From assembly GCA_947471745.1 (NCBI GenBank), contig CANJKZ010000961.1:1-64000 (forward strand): a stretch of DNA of 64,000 bases, read 5' to 3'. The notes under the pieces are model-generated. The model made no database searches. It was given only the letters and a program-made list of their open reading frames with translations, and was not told the origin of the DNA. Shown here piece by piece: positions 21,385 through 31,490 of the stretch (position 1 is the stretch's first letter; every line of letters begins with the position of its first letter). The position numbers were made by a program, and so were the translations under genes. This DNA comes from Closterium sp. Naga37s-1. Its lineage: Eukaryota > Streptophyta > Zygnematophyceae > Desmidiales > Closteriaceae.

Positions 21385-24300
21385 TTGCCCTGCCAGCACT
21401 GCTACCGCTGCTACTGCTGCTACTGCCTTTTCTACTCCCACTGCTACTGCTCCTGCTGTTACTGCTGTTACTCCCGCTACTGCTACTATTGCTGCTTCTG
21501 GCGTGGCCAGATGCAGCTCCAGGGCCGTGCGCGTGAGTCCCTCACGCCCCAGCAGCTTCGTGAGTGGTACGCTAGTTGGGGCTGTCGGGGTGGCCGTAGT
21601 GGTAGTCGCTCTGGAGTGGGTCGGTCGGGAGCTTCTGGTAGTGGACAGGTGCAGCTGCCGTGTCCTCTTTCGCCCCAGCAGCTTCGTGCGTGGTACGCTA
21701 GTTGGGGCTGTCGGGGTGGCCGTAGTGGTAGTCGCTCTGGAGTGGGTCGGTCGGGAGCTTCTGGTAGTGGACAGGTGCAGCTGCCGTGTCCTCTTTCGCC
21801 CCAGCAGCTTCGTGAGTGGTACGCCAGTTGGGGCTGTCGGGGTGGCCGTAGTGGTAGTCGCTCTGGAGTGCGTCGTTCAGGAGCTTCTGGTAGTGGCCAG
21901 GTGCAGCTGCCGTGTCCTGTGAGTGAGGCTGCCGCTCTAGGTGCTAGTGCGTCTGTTGCCCTAGGTGCTGGTGAGGCTACCACTCCCGGTACTCGCGTGT
22001 CTGCTACCCCAAGTGCTGGTGAGGCTGCTGCTCTAGGTGCTAGTGAGTCTGCGCCCCCTGGTACTGAGTCGACTGAGGCACTGCACACCTTCACTCTGGA
22101 CTCAGGTGCTTCTCGCTGTTTCTTTCGTGACCGCACTGCCCTTGAGCCGCTTGCTCGGCCAGTTGCTGTCTCCCTCGCTGACCCCTCTGGGGGTCCGGTC
22201 ATTGCGACCTCCTCCACTGTCCTTCCTTGTCCTGCGGTCCCGTCGGGCACACTGTCAGGTCTCCACCTCCCCTCGTTCTCTACGAACTTGGTGGCGGGTT
22301 GTGCGCTCCAGGACAGGGGTGTTCACCAGTTCACCCCTGCCTACGAGCGCGTGACACACTGCACGTGTGCTCGGACGGGCCGTCACCTGGCTACCTTCAC
22401 TCGGCAGCCGGGGTCGGACCTGTACACACTGACCACTGAGTCCCCTCAGGTAGCTGCGTCTGCGTCTGCGTCAGGTCAGCTGTCGGCCCCCTGCTCGTGT
22501 CGCTCTCTGGCGCACGAGACCGTCCTCTGGCACCACCGACTTGGTCACCCGTCCGTGCAGCGCCTTCGTGCCATGCACAAACGGTACCTTGTCTCTGGTC
22601 TTCCCAGGGTTCTCCCTCCCCTCCCACCCTCGCCTGCTCCTCCCTGTCTTCCCTGTGTCGAGGGGCGGCAGCGCGCCGCTCCTCACTCCTCCTCGTTTCC
22701 CCCGACGACTGCTCCCTTGCAGACGCTCCACATGGACGTGTGGGGCCCAGCCCTCGTCCGTGGTCAGGGTCAGGAGAGGTACTTCCTGATAGTTGTTGAC
22801 GACTACTCGCGCTACACCACGGTCTTCCCCTTGCGCACCAAGGGTGAGGTCCCTGATGTTTTGATCCCTTGGATCAGCGCTTCTCGTCTCCAGCTCAGCG
22901 AGCGTTTCCACTCGGACTTTCCTGTCCTGCGCCTGCACTCTGACAGAGGTGGTGAGTTCTCCTCCGACCTCTTGGCAGCCTACTGTGCGGAGCACGGCAT
23001 CCGCCAGTCGTTCACGCTTCCGGCCTCTCCACAGCAGAATGGGGTTGCTGAGCGCCGCATTGGCTTGGTCATGGAGGTCGCTCGTACCTCCTTGATCCAT
23101 GCGGCTGCCCCCCACTTTCTGTGGCCGTTTGCAGTCCGATACGCTGCGCATCAGCTCAACCTCTGGCCCCGTGTCTCCGTTCCAGAGACTTCGCCGACAC
23201 TGCGTTGGACAGGAGAGGTTGGCGATGCGTCACGCTTTCGGGTCTGGGGATCTCGAGCCTTTGTTCGCGATACGTCCGCGGACAAGCTCTCCTCCCGCGC
23301 TGTTCCTTGTGTCTTCCTTGGCTTTGTCCCGGACGCGTCTGGTTGGCAGTTTTACCACCCCACCTCGCGCCGTGTCATGCCTTCTCAGGACGTCACTTTC
23401 GACGAGTCCTTCCCCTACTACCGCCTCTTCCCCTACCGCACTGCCCCGCTTCCCCCCCCGCCTCTCTTCCTCGCGCCAGGTGCTGCTGTGGTAGACCCCC
23501 TCCCCCCTCAGGGTGCCGCTCCCTCAGGTGTGTCCCAGGTAGACCCGGTTGAGCCTGTCGAGGTAGCTGTCGACTCTCGTCCTGCTAGGGGTGCTGAGCC
23601 TGAGGGTGCTGAGCCTGAGCGTGCGGAGCCTGGGGGTGCGGAGCCTGGGGGTGCGGAGCCTGGGGTTGCGGAGTCTGGGGGTGCGGAGCCTGGGGTTGCG
23701 GAGTCTGGGGGTGCTGAGCCTGGGGGTGCAGAGCCTGCGGGTGCTGAGTCTGGGGGTGCTGAGTCTGGAGGTACTGAGCCTGGGAGTGCTACACCTGGAG
23801 GAGCTCTCTCCTCACAGCAGCTGCGTGAGTGGTACTTACAGTACTGCAGCCTCAGGAGAGGTGCTTCTGGAGCCAGGAGTACTGCTGGAGCTGGTGCTAG
23901 TGCTTCCCCTCCTAGGCGGGAGCTGCCCTCTCCCCAGCGACTCCGAGAGTGGTACGCACGGCGCTGCAGTCTTCGTAGTGGCGCTCCTAGTGTCGCGGAC
24001 CCAGCTGCTGGAGGTTCTGCTGCTGGCGGTGCTTCTGGCGCTGCTGGAGGTGCTGCTGGTGCTGGAGCTGCTGGTGCTGCTGACGCTGCTGGAGGTGCTG
24101 CTGGTGCTGGTGGTACTGCTGGTGCTGCTGGAGCTGCTGGAGGTGCTGCTGGTGCTGGGGCTGCTGGAGCTGCTGGAGGTGCTGCTTCTTCTGGAGGTGC
24201 TGCTGGTGCTGCGGACTCTGGAGTTGGAGCTGCTGCTGGTGCTGAGGACCCGGGCGTTGGAGCTGCTGCTGGTGCTGCGGACCCGGGCGTTGGAGTTGCT

Positions 24301-26673
24301 GCTGGTGCTGCGGACCCTGGAGGTGGAGCTGCTGCTGGTGCTGAGGACCCTGGCGCTGGTGTCTCTGCTGGTTCTGGAGACGCTGCGCGGCCGCGGCCGT
24401 ACTTCGTTCCGCTCCTTCAGCAGGTTCTTGGTCAGCCTCCTCCTCCTTGTCCTCCTCCCTCCTTAGAGTGTCCTCCGTCTGTCCAGTCGCAGTCACAGTT
24501 ACCGTCTGCCTCCCCTCTCCCTGGTCCTTCTCCTTACACTGGTCCGACTGGAGGTCTTACGGAGCGTCGTGAGCCTGAGTCTCGTCCTGCGTCGCCTGAG
24601 TCTCGTCGAGCGTCGCCTGTTCGTGCTGCTCACACTGGTCGTCGCGTCCCGCGTCAGCGTCCTCCTGCTGTCCCAGGCACTCACCAGATGGCGCTTCGTC
24701 CTTCCACTGCTCCCCAGCGTGTCCCTCTCCCGGCTCCTCCTGCGTCCTCTCTTCCTGCTCTTGCTGACCCTGAGTCTGACTCTCTTCGTGCTGCCAGTCC
24801 TACTGTCACGCGTCTCCTGGCTACTGTTGTCACTGACCCTTCCTTTGAGTCCACTGCTGCGTCTCCCTTAGTTGCCGAGCTTGTCGACTTTGCTGCCACT
24901 TGTCGTCTAGACTACGCCGCTAGCCTAGTTGCTGAGTCTGAGTCTGTCTGTCCTCCGTCCGTCGGGGGTGAGTGTGCTCTTGGCACGGACGTCCTTGAGG
25001 ACAGGCAGGAGGAGTTTGAGTGCTTTGCCGCTGCTTTACCTCATCTCGTGTCCATGCTAGTTGCCCTTGAGGGAGACCCGGATGCACCAGACATCCCGAC
25101 TCCGCGCTCTTACGCAGAGGCGATAGAGGGTCCCTACTCCTCTCAGTGGCAGACAGCCATGGACGCAGAGATGGCTTCCTGGAAGTCCACAGGCACCTAC
25201 GTCGACGAGGTTCCCCCACCTGGGGCGAACATCGTCAGTGGCATGTGGATTTTCAGGGTGAAGCGGCCGCCGGGTTCTCCGCCTGTCTTCAAGGCGCGTT
25301 ACGTTGCACGAGGCTTCAGTCAGCGAGAGGGAGTTGACTTCTTCCAGACCTTCTCCCCGACCCCGAAGATGACCACTCTTCGGGTTCTGCTGCACGTCGC
25401 CGCTCAGCGTGACTACGAGCTCCACTCTCTTGACTTCAGCACTGCTTTCCTACAGGGCAGCCTGCACGAGGAGATCTGGCTGCGCCGCCCACCTGGCTTC
25501 ACTGGGTCGTTCCCTCCTGGTACCCAGTGGAGCCTCCGGCGGCCTGTCTACGGTCTCCGACAGGCGCCACGTGAGTGGCACGACACACTGAGGACTACAC
25601 TTGCGGCTCTTGGGTTCGCTCCTTCTACTGCTGACCCGTCGCTGTTTCTACGCACCGACACCTCGCTGCCGCCGTTCTACATCCTCGTGTACGTCGACGA
25701 CTTGGTCTTTGCCACTGCAGACACTGCGGCACTCGCCCACGTGAAGTCGGAGCTGCAGAAGAGACACACGTGCACAGACCTGGGTGAACTGACAAGCTAT
25801 CTTGGCTTGCGGATCACCCGGGACAGAGCACGGCGCACCATCACCTTGACTCAGTCACACATGGTGCAGCAGGTCCTTCAGCGCTTCCGCTTCACGTACT
25901 CCTCGCCTCAGCCCACTCCTCTGCCTACCGGTCACTCGCTCTCAGCTCTGCCTTCGGATGAGTCCGTAGAGCTGAGTGGCCCGTATCCAGAGCTTGTGGG
26001 CTGCCTCATGTACCTGATGACCTGCACTCGACCTGACCTTGCATACCCTCTTAGCATCCTTGCACGCTATGTCGCTCCTGGCCGTCACCGGAAGGAGCAC
26101 ATGGATGCCGCTAAGAGGGTGTTGCGCTACTTGTGCAGTACGTCGGGCATGGGGCTAGTGCTTGGAGGACGAGACCGAGTTGTACTCACTGGGCACTCAG
26201 ACGCGTCTTGGGCTGACGACCAGGCTACTCAGCGGTCGTCTCAGGGTTACACCTTCAGCCTTGGCTCTGGTTTAGTTTCTTGGCGTTCTACACGCTCGTC
26301 TTCTGTTCTCAGCTCCAGTTGTGAGGCTGAGATCTACGCCACAGCCATGGCTGCACAGGAGTTACGCTGGCTCACCTACCTGCTGACCGACCTGGGAGAG
26401 CGGCCTCGTTCTCCTCCAGTGCTGTACGTCGACAACAAGGCTGCCATTGCCTTGTGTGAGGAGCACAGACTGGAGCACAGAACGAAGCATATCGCTCTGC
26501 GCTACTTCCTTGCTCGAGAGCTGCAGCAGCGCGGTCAGCTCCGTCTGCGTTACGTGGCCACTCGGGCCAACACTGCTGATGTGTTCACCAAGGCGCTTCA
26601 GCCTTGTGACCATCAGCGCTTCTGTACTGTTCTAGGCCTCGTGCCTACTGGGCCTCACTTGCTTACTTCTTGA
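21385..26673 (+). CDS. Copia A polyprotein: protease, integrase, RT, RNase H
   Basis: A single 1,762-residue frame. The first about 230 residues are low complexity and include three 42-residue repeats (126-bp period, 21547-21920) carrying QQLREWYASWG. The aspartic protease motif LDSGAS has its Asp at 239. The pre-integrase segment has LWHHRLGHPSVQRL. The integrase catalytic triad is intact: D451, D520 (LHSDRGGEF), E556 (NGVAERR), spaced D-D35-E. A spacer of GAEPGG and GAAGAA repeats follows, with two more REWY peptides. RT runs from about residue 1250 with YVDD at 1436-1439; RNase H (TGHSDASWADD, CEAEIYA, YVDNKAAIALC) ends near 1760. All enzymes look functional; particle-forming gag is absent and would have to be supplied in trans. 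The chosen start is the first ATG of the frame and is uncertain. Confidence 0.92.
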   Translation: MPCQHCYRCYCCYCLFYSHCYCSCCYCCYSRYCYYCCFWRGQMQLQGRARESLTPQQLREWYASWGCRGGRSGSRSGVGRSGASGSGQVQLPCPLSPQQLRAWYASWGCRGGRSGSRSGVGRSGASGSGQVQLPCPLSPQQLREWYASWGCRGGRSGSRSGVRRSGASGSGQVQLPCPVSEAAALGASASVALGAGEATTPGTRVSATPSAGEAAALGASESAPPGTESTEALHTFTLDSGASRCFFRDRTALEPLARPVAVSLADPSGGPVIATSSTVLPCPAVPSGTLSGLHLPSFSTNLVAGCALQDRGVHQFTPAYERVTHCTCARTGRHLATFTRQPGSDLYTLTTESPQVAASASASGQLSAPCSCRSLAHETVLWHHRLGHPSVQRLRAMHKRYLVSGLPRVLPPLPPSPAPPCLPCVEGRQRAAPHSSSFPPTTAPLQTLHMDVWGPALVRGQGQERYFLIVVDDYSRYTTVFPLRTKGEVPDVLIPWISASRLQLSERFHSDFPVLRLHSDRGGEFSSDLLAAYCAEHGIRQSFTLPASPQQNGVAERRIGLVMEVARTSLIHAAAPHFLWPFAVRYAAHQLNLWPRVSVPETSPTLRWTGEVGDASRFRVWGSRAFVRDTSADKLSSRAVPCVFLGFVPDASGWQFYHPTSRRVMPSQDVTFDESFPYYRLFPYRTAPLPPPPLFLAPGAAVVDPLPPQGAAPSGVSQVDPVEPVEVAVDSRPARGAEPEGAEPERAEPGGAEPGGAEPGVAESGGAEPGVAESGGAEPGGAEPAGAESGGAESGGTEPGSATPGGALSSQQLREWYLQYCSLRRGASGARSTAGAGASASPPRRELPSPQRLREWYARRCSLRSGAPSVADPAAGGSAAGGASGAAGGAAGAGAAGAADAAGGAAGAGGTAGAAGAAGGAAGAGAAGAAGGAASSGGAAGAADSGVGAAAGAEDPGVGAAAGAADPGVGVAAGAADPGGGAAAGAEDPGAGVSAGSGDAARPRPYFVPLLQQVLGQPPPPCPPPSLECPPSVQSQSQLPSASPLPGPSPYTGPTGGLTERREPESRPASPESRRASPVRAAHTGRRVPRQRPPAVPGTHQMALRPSTAPQRVPLPAPPASSLPALADPESDSLRAASPTVTRLLATVVTDPSFESTAASPLVAELVDFAATCRLDYAASLVAESESVCPPSVGGECALGTDVLEDRQEEFECFAAALPHLVSMLVALEGDPDAPDIPTPRSYAEAIEGPYSSQWQTAMDAEMASWKSTGTYVDEVPPPGANIVSGMWIFRVKRPPGSPPVFKARYVARGFSQREGVDFFQTFSPTPKMTTLRVLLHVAAQRDYELHSLDFSTAFLQGSLHEEIWLRRPPGFTGSFPPGTQWSLRRPVYGLRQAPREWHDTLRTTLAALGFAPSTADPSLFLRTDTSLPPFYILVYVDDLVFATADTAALAHVKSELQKRHTCTDLGELTSYLGLRITRDRARRTITLTQSHMVQQVLQRFRFTYSSPQPTPLPTGHSLSALPSDESVELSGPYPELVGCLMYLMTCTRPDLAYPLSILARYVAPGRHRKEHMDAAKRVLRYLCSTSGMGLVLGGRDRVVLTGHSDASWADDQATQRSSQGYTFSLGSGLVSWRSTRSSSVLSSSCEAEIYATAMAAQELRWLTYLLTDLGERPRSPPVLYVDNKAAIALCEEHRLEHRTKHIALRYFLARELQQRGQLRLRYVATRANTADVFTKALQPCDHQRFCTVLGLVPTGPHLLTS

Positions 26674-26788
26674 CTCTGCTTGTACTGTGATCTCTATATA
26701 TATACCTGCTTGTTTACTCTTGCTAGGTTGTGATCACTGTATCTCTTGTTATACTATCAACCTGCATGTGAACTGGTCTTGTGACCAC

Positions 26789-26902
26789 TTGCTTGTGCTC
26801 AGAATTTGTGTGGTTTCCTTGAGATCCACCCTGAGCTTGCTTTGCTTTGCTTTGACTGGTCTTGTGACCATCTGGTTGTCTCCCACTTAGCCTATGGGGG
26901 TG
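26789..26902 (+). promoter_or_regulatory. 3' cis block and PPT of copia A
   Basis: Untranslated block between the stop codon and 3' LTR containing ttgcttgtgctcagaat and gatccaccctgagctt, ending in the PPT cctatgggggtg. The same block occurs in TRIM-C (about 14150-14258) and, in reverse, in copia E (36076-36215). It probably contains plus-strand priming or packaging signals. Confidence 0.65.
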
Positions 26903-27041
26903 TGTCAAACATTATATGTTCATATTGTGTAGGCTATAGTGGGTTTAGCCTTAGGGGGTACAGCTTTGTTAGGGTTTCCTACTTGTATCCCCCTCCTACC
27001 TAGTTTCATCCATTTTTCTCGTTTTATTCTGGATTCTAACA
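26903..27041 (+). repeat. 3' LTR of copia A
   Basis: 139 bp, same ends as the 5' copy, followed by the target duplication cagac. Confidence 0.95.
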
Positions 27042-27046
27042 CAGAC

Positions 27047-28286
27047 GTGCTACCGAGGGAGGAGGGGTAGCGTGAGACACACATGATGGGGCAGGACCTG
27101 CGTGGGGCGGACGTACCGGAGGAGCGGGAGCTGGAGGAGGAGTGCAGGAGAGGGAGAGGGGAGGGGGGGGAACCAGGAGACCTCGGTGGGGGTAGCGGCT
27201 CTAGAAGGACGTAGAATGATGTAGGTGACATCACGGGAGTCAAACCAAGGTATCGTCGATAGGGAAATCAAGGAAGACACAGAGGAGGGTGCGAGCCGAG
27301 AGCTTGTCTGCAGAGGTATCGTCGACAAATGCAAGGCAGCCCCTGACACAAAACTCCTACGAAACACCAGGGAACCCAGTCCAAAGACATGTCGATGAAA
27401 CCTCCGGGTGAGAGACACTCAGCCAGAGGTTCAGCTGATGGGCGGCGTAGCGAATCATGTAGGGCCACAGAAAATGGGGCGCACGGGCATGGACCATGGA
27501 GGTGCGGGCGATCTCCATGACCAAGCCTATGTGGCGCTCAGCAACCCCATTTTTCTGTGGTAACTCCGTAAGCGTCTAGGACTCGGTGATGCCCTACTCA
27601 CAATGGAACCCGGCAAGCATGTCAGAGTGAGACTCACCCCCACGGTCGGAGTACAGACTAAGGGCACGATGACGCCGTTGGGCACTAGTGGCCAGCAACT
27701 ATGGGATCAGGGTAGAAGTCATGTCGAACTTCAACCGCAAGGGGGATAGAGTTGTGTAGCGGGTGTTATCGTCAACCATGTCTAGGAATAAGTGCTCCCC
27801 TTCCGACCCAGTGACTAGGGCGGGGCCCCAAACGTCCAAATGTAGAGGCTGGAGGGGATGTGGCCGGCGCAAAGGAGGAGGAGTGAGGGGTGGCGCACAG
27901 CCTACCCTCGACGCAAGGAGTGCACAACAGCGCAGGCGAAGGAGGGAGTGACCGAAACACGGACGGGAGACCTGGGGCAAGACGGAGGCTAGACATGTGA
28001 TGGAGGCGTGGGAGGGACAAGTGACCAAGACGGTGGTGCCATAGGACTGTAGGGTGGGTGAACGCCCGACAGGAGCACGACGAAGCAACCTGACCATATG
28101 CAGTTACCTAGGGGGGCGCAGTGTGTAGTGAGAAGAGACATGAGCGGGGCTCCTAGAACAAGGTCGCATGAAGTGCCCCAGTGGAAGCGTTTGTACAGGT
28201 CGCAAAACTCTCATGTGCAGGAAAAGTGGTCGTGACTCCGCGAGCCTGAAGGTGTCCAAGACCCACCAAGTTCCTAGAGAACGAGG
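27047..28286 (-). pseudogene. Copia E' integrase and pre-integrase remnant
   Basis: The minus strand matches integrase of E and B in pieces: FVDDTSADKLSA-like end (27290-27330), the VMEIARTSM-like segment (27485-27540), the core start LHLDVWGPALV (27815-27850) and the pre-integrase zinc segment (27990-28060). Many frameshifts and stops. It ends at acgagg (28281-28286), which is repeated beyond the 1,005-bp insert. Confidence 0.75.
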
Positions 28287-29291
28287 TGTTGTGCCAAAGC
28301 ACTATAGTGGCACGGTCATCGCACTCCCATTCTGCCTACAAGCCTGCTCAGCATGGGGAGGTGCCTCAACATTTGTTCTTCACACCCTGAAAGTTTCTGA
28401 ATTTTTAAAGCAGTTTACAAGGCATGGCAACATTTTTAGTTTCAAGACTTATGGCATCCCGAAAGTGTGTGTTACTCTTTTTTGGTAACACCCGAGTTCA
28501 CCATTTCGGCTGCTGACTCATCTACCAAGCTTTGATTTGTCTGAAAATCGGTGTGGCAGTCCTTTGCCGTATTTTTCAGGTGTTCACTGAGTTTCAGGAC
28601 AACCCAGCATCGGAGCAGCACGTGACAGCTGTCGAAAGTTTCTGTTCCGTAGTCATGGTCCACTGTTGGCAGCATTTCCCTTGCCACCCTTTCATTGTTG
28701 TCATGCCAATGGTGCAGGGACAGAGAATGAGACAAGAAGTACAGATGGTCAAGTGGGACTCTACCACTCTCCTTTTGAGAATTGTGGTCTTCCTAGAAGC
28801 AGCTTGCAAGAGGGAGCAAGTGGGAAGACAAGCTGACTCATGGTTGGCTTGACTCACTATTGGTAGCCTTGAGTACAGCTCTGAACATCCAAGTGTGGTT
28901 GGATTTGCTGACCTAGCTAGGACGTTTCCCATCCTTCTCTAGCCTTTCTCCCCTATGACTCAACCTTCTCTGAGTTCCCAGGATGGTCCCAACCCCGTAA
29001 GAGTCCCCTAGGCAATGTTGTACTCACCTCTTCCTTGCATCGATGAAACTACACGTTTTCAGCCGAGCTTACGTTTTCGTTCACTTCGTAGCGCATACAC
29101 CTCTGATGAAAGCAACCAATATACCGTTGGAAAGCAAACACTTTAAGCTAACGTTTGTCTAAGTTTCAGCCTCGTATATTATCGGAGCTGATCGTGACGG
29201 CGCTTTGAACAGAGGCGGTTTGAAGTCATCAGATTCTACTTAGGCGGTTTCATGGGCATCCGCGACCCCTAAGTGGACTCTAGACTATAAC
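28287..29291. mobile_element. 1,005-bp unclassified insertion in copia E'
   Basis: The copia E' sequence breaks at 28286 and resumes at 29292, with acgagg repeated at both edges (28281-28286, 29292-29297), as expected for a 5-6 bp target duplication. The insert is AT-richer than its surroundings, starts tgttgtgccaaagc and ends ctctagactataac. I see no convincing terminal inverted repeats, LTRs or recognisable domain; the longest frames (about 106-112 codons) overlap on opposite strands. It could be a non-autonomous DNA transposon. Confidence 0.5.
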
Positions 29292-29820
29292 ACGAGGGGA
29301 TGTGAAGATCAACTAGGGAACCAGGGGGGACGGCCGAACACGGGAGTGTGGTAGGACTACAAGCGACGGCTGGTCCAGAAGTGGGATCAGCCGCAGCAAC
29401 TAAGACTGGTGCAGAAAATGGTGTCACGGTGGTGCGGTCGCGGAAGAAGCACTTGGGCGCGCCGGAGTCAAGCGTGAAGGAGAGCGACGTGTCCGCAGAC
29501 GTCACACCTGGGCTAGTAACTACACAAGGACCTACAGTAGAAACACAAGTCCCTACACTAGCAGCAAGCAATGATCATAAGCTAGGTACACGCAAGCCAA
29601 CAGATCTGACGATACTAGTGGCAACAGGATATATGGACGAGTGAATGCCATCTATGGATATCAAACACACTGCAACCACGATGAAGTAGTACAGGCCCGC
29701 CAAAAGAAACCAAGTCAGGCCCGAAATGCTCACATTAGAGGTTGTCAATGCGAATGTAGTAGTGCAACGCAGAGTGGTTAGAACGCCTGCAGGTAGTGCC
29801 AGCACCAGGGCCAGTCAAAA
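29292..29820 (-). pseudogene. Copia E' protease and gag-end remnant
   Basis: The minus strand has the protease motif FTLDSGAPKCFFRDRTT (catalytic Asp kept, 29455-29510) and DLHIPSCYS, in the same order as in E. Upstream sequence to about 29820 corresponds loosely to the gag C-terminal region of E but is heavily broken. Confidence 0.65.
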
Positions 29821-30218
29821 TCCGGCCACCGCGACTAGCCCCCCAGCTGTCTGGGCCGCTGCTACATCCGACACTACCCGATCCAACAGGCCCCCACTTC
29901 TTCTGATGGCGCCACTGATGCTGAGGTCCTCACTGCTGAAACCACAGTGGTTGATGTCCCTGCTTTTGCAAAACTCTAGCGAAGGCCATAGTCAAAGCTA
30001 GCTGATTATAGGAACCGGCAGGCTAGGAACAGCTGGTGGAAGAATTGGCTGGAGCTAGAAACGTTTGGATTAGGAGTGGCTGTAGGAACGGCAGGAGCGA
30101 GGAATGGCTAGAGCAGGAGTTGTTGGAGCTAGGAATGGCATGAGCTAGGAACGGCTGGAGCTAGACACGGCCGGAGCTCATAACAGCTGGAGCGAGACAC
30201 GGCTGGAGCGAGGCATGG
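29821..30218 (-). repeat. Copia E' gag/leader relic
   Basis: Weak similarity to the E gag tail, then short repeats of the type aggaacggctggagctagg (30010-30210) belonging to the leader. The leader continues at 32185 after TRIM-D. No usable coding capacity. Confidence 0.5.
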
Positions 30219-30437
30219 TGTTGAAATAGTAGGAGCCATGGCTAGGGGGTGAGCTAGCCAAGGATGTCGAGAGAGTTCAGGGTGAGTAGAAAAGTCGAGA
30301 CGGAATGTTTCACTAAAGGGCCAAAGGCCCAAGTTACACAAGAGATAAGTAAGGAGGGGGTGCACCACAAGCAGGACAATGATATAACTACACTACAGCT
30401 AGAACTACATGCAGTTATACAGAAATATATTCTGACA

Positions 30438-30803
30438 CACCCCCTAACTGCATGCAAGAATAGCCATGTGCATAACACCTCCTGAAGGGGTACACCAGGT
30501 GCAGTGGAGGAAGGAGAGGGCAAGCGAAGAGGAGGAGGGACCATGAGAGGAGAGGAGGTGGTGGGTGGCGGCTGAAGCTGCTGGCACACTGGCAACTGGA
30601 GCAACTGGCACACTGGCAAATGGAGCAACTAGCACACGGGCAACTGGAGTAACTGGCTCCGCAGTTAAGCGAGCGGCAGGAGCAACTGACTCACGGGCTA
30701 CAGGAGCAACGGGCTCACGGGCAACTGGCGCAGCGGTCTCACGGGCGACTGGAGCTGCTGGCTTCACTGCGCCCACCCCCCTACAACTTCCCCCATTCCC
30801 CAA
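30438..30803 (-). other. VAPVAR-repeat block of TRIM-D
   Basis: The minus strand reads as repeats of VAPVARE-like pentads, then a non-repetitive tail (HHLLSSHGPSSSSLALSF, CTWCTP) of about 120 codons. The tail is conserved in D2 (2585-2818) and, in part, in TRIM-C (13880-14130, plus strand). It may be a relic of a coding sequence or a structural RNA segment. I do not recognise it. Confidence 0.5.
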
Positions 30804-30939
30804 AACCTCCCTGTCACACCCCTCAGCATCCCTACTGCCACTCCCTCAACTCCCCCACACCCTCCCCCCCCCTCCCCCCCACAGCGGCATGTGCAGCAGT
30901 GGGAGAGAGAGGAGGAGAGGCGGCAGCAGTTCACTCACA

Positions 30940-31490
30940 CCCGCCACCCCCATACCCTCCCCCCCACTGCTGCACCCGCAGCAGGGGGATGGAGGAGAAT
31001 GCGGGGGGGCTGGTGCTGCAGATCCCCTCCCCCCACTGCTGCACCTGCAGCAGAGGGATTGAGGAGAAGGGGGGGGGGGGGGCGGGGGGGGGGCTGGTGC
31101 TGCAGATCCCTTCCTGCCACCCCTTTATCCTCCAAGATCCCGCCACCCCCATACCCCCCCCCCCCACTGCTGCACCCGCAGCAGGGGGATGGAGGAGAAA
31201 AGGGGGGGCGGAGGGGGCTGGTGCTGCAGATCCCCTCCCCCCACTGCTGCACCCGCAGCAGGGGGATGGAGGAGAAGGGGGGGGCGGGGGGGGGCTGGTG
31301 CTGCAGATCCCCTCCCCCCCCCACTGCTGCACCCGCAGCAGGGGAATGGAGGAGAAGGGGGGGGGGGGCTGGGGGGCTGGTGCTGCAGATCCATTCCGGC
31401 CACCCCCTTACCCTCCAAGAGCCCACCACCCTTATACCCCGCCCCCCCCCCCCCCCACTGCTGCACCCGCAGCAGGGGGGTGGAGGAGAA
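30940..31490. repeat. 70-90 bp tandem repeat array in TRIM-D
   Basis: Six or so units containing cactgctgcacccgcagcag, ggatggaggagaa and gctggtgctgcagatcc with variable poly-G and poly-C tracts. Poly-G length differs between units, so assembly here may be unreliable. Confidence 0.85.

Larger units (their letters stand above)
19989..27041 (+). mobile_element. Copia element A: complete, pol intact, no gag
   Basis: Two 139-bp LTRs (19989-20127, 26903-27041) differ at three positions. A perfect 5-bp duplication cagac flanks them (19984-19988, 27042-27046). The PBS tggtatcacgagcc follows the 5' LTR and the PPT cctatgggggtg precedes the 3' LTR. The interior has a GC-rich repeat leader (20160-21060), a variable Gly/Arg repeat segment and one uninterrupted 1,762-codon pol frame. 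No UBN2 gag domain is found between PBS and protease, unlike B and E. It inserted into the E' spacer and is among the youngest elements here. Confidence 0.95.

Noticed and set aside
28532-28852. 106-codon frame in the 1-kb insert as a gene
   Set aside because: No recognised motif and an overlapping frame of similar length on the other strand.
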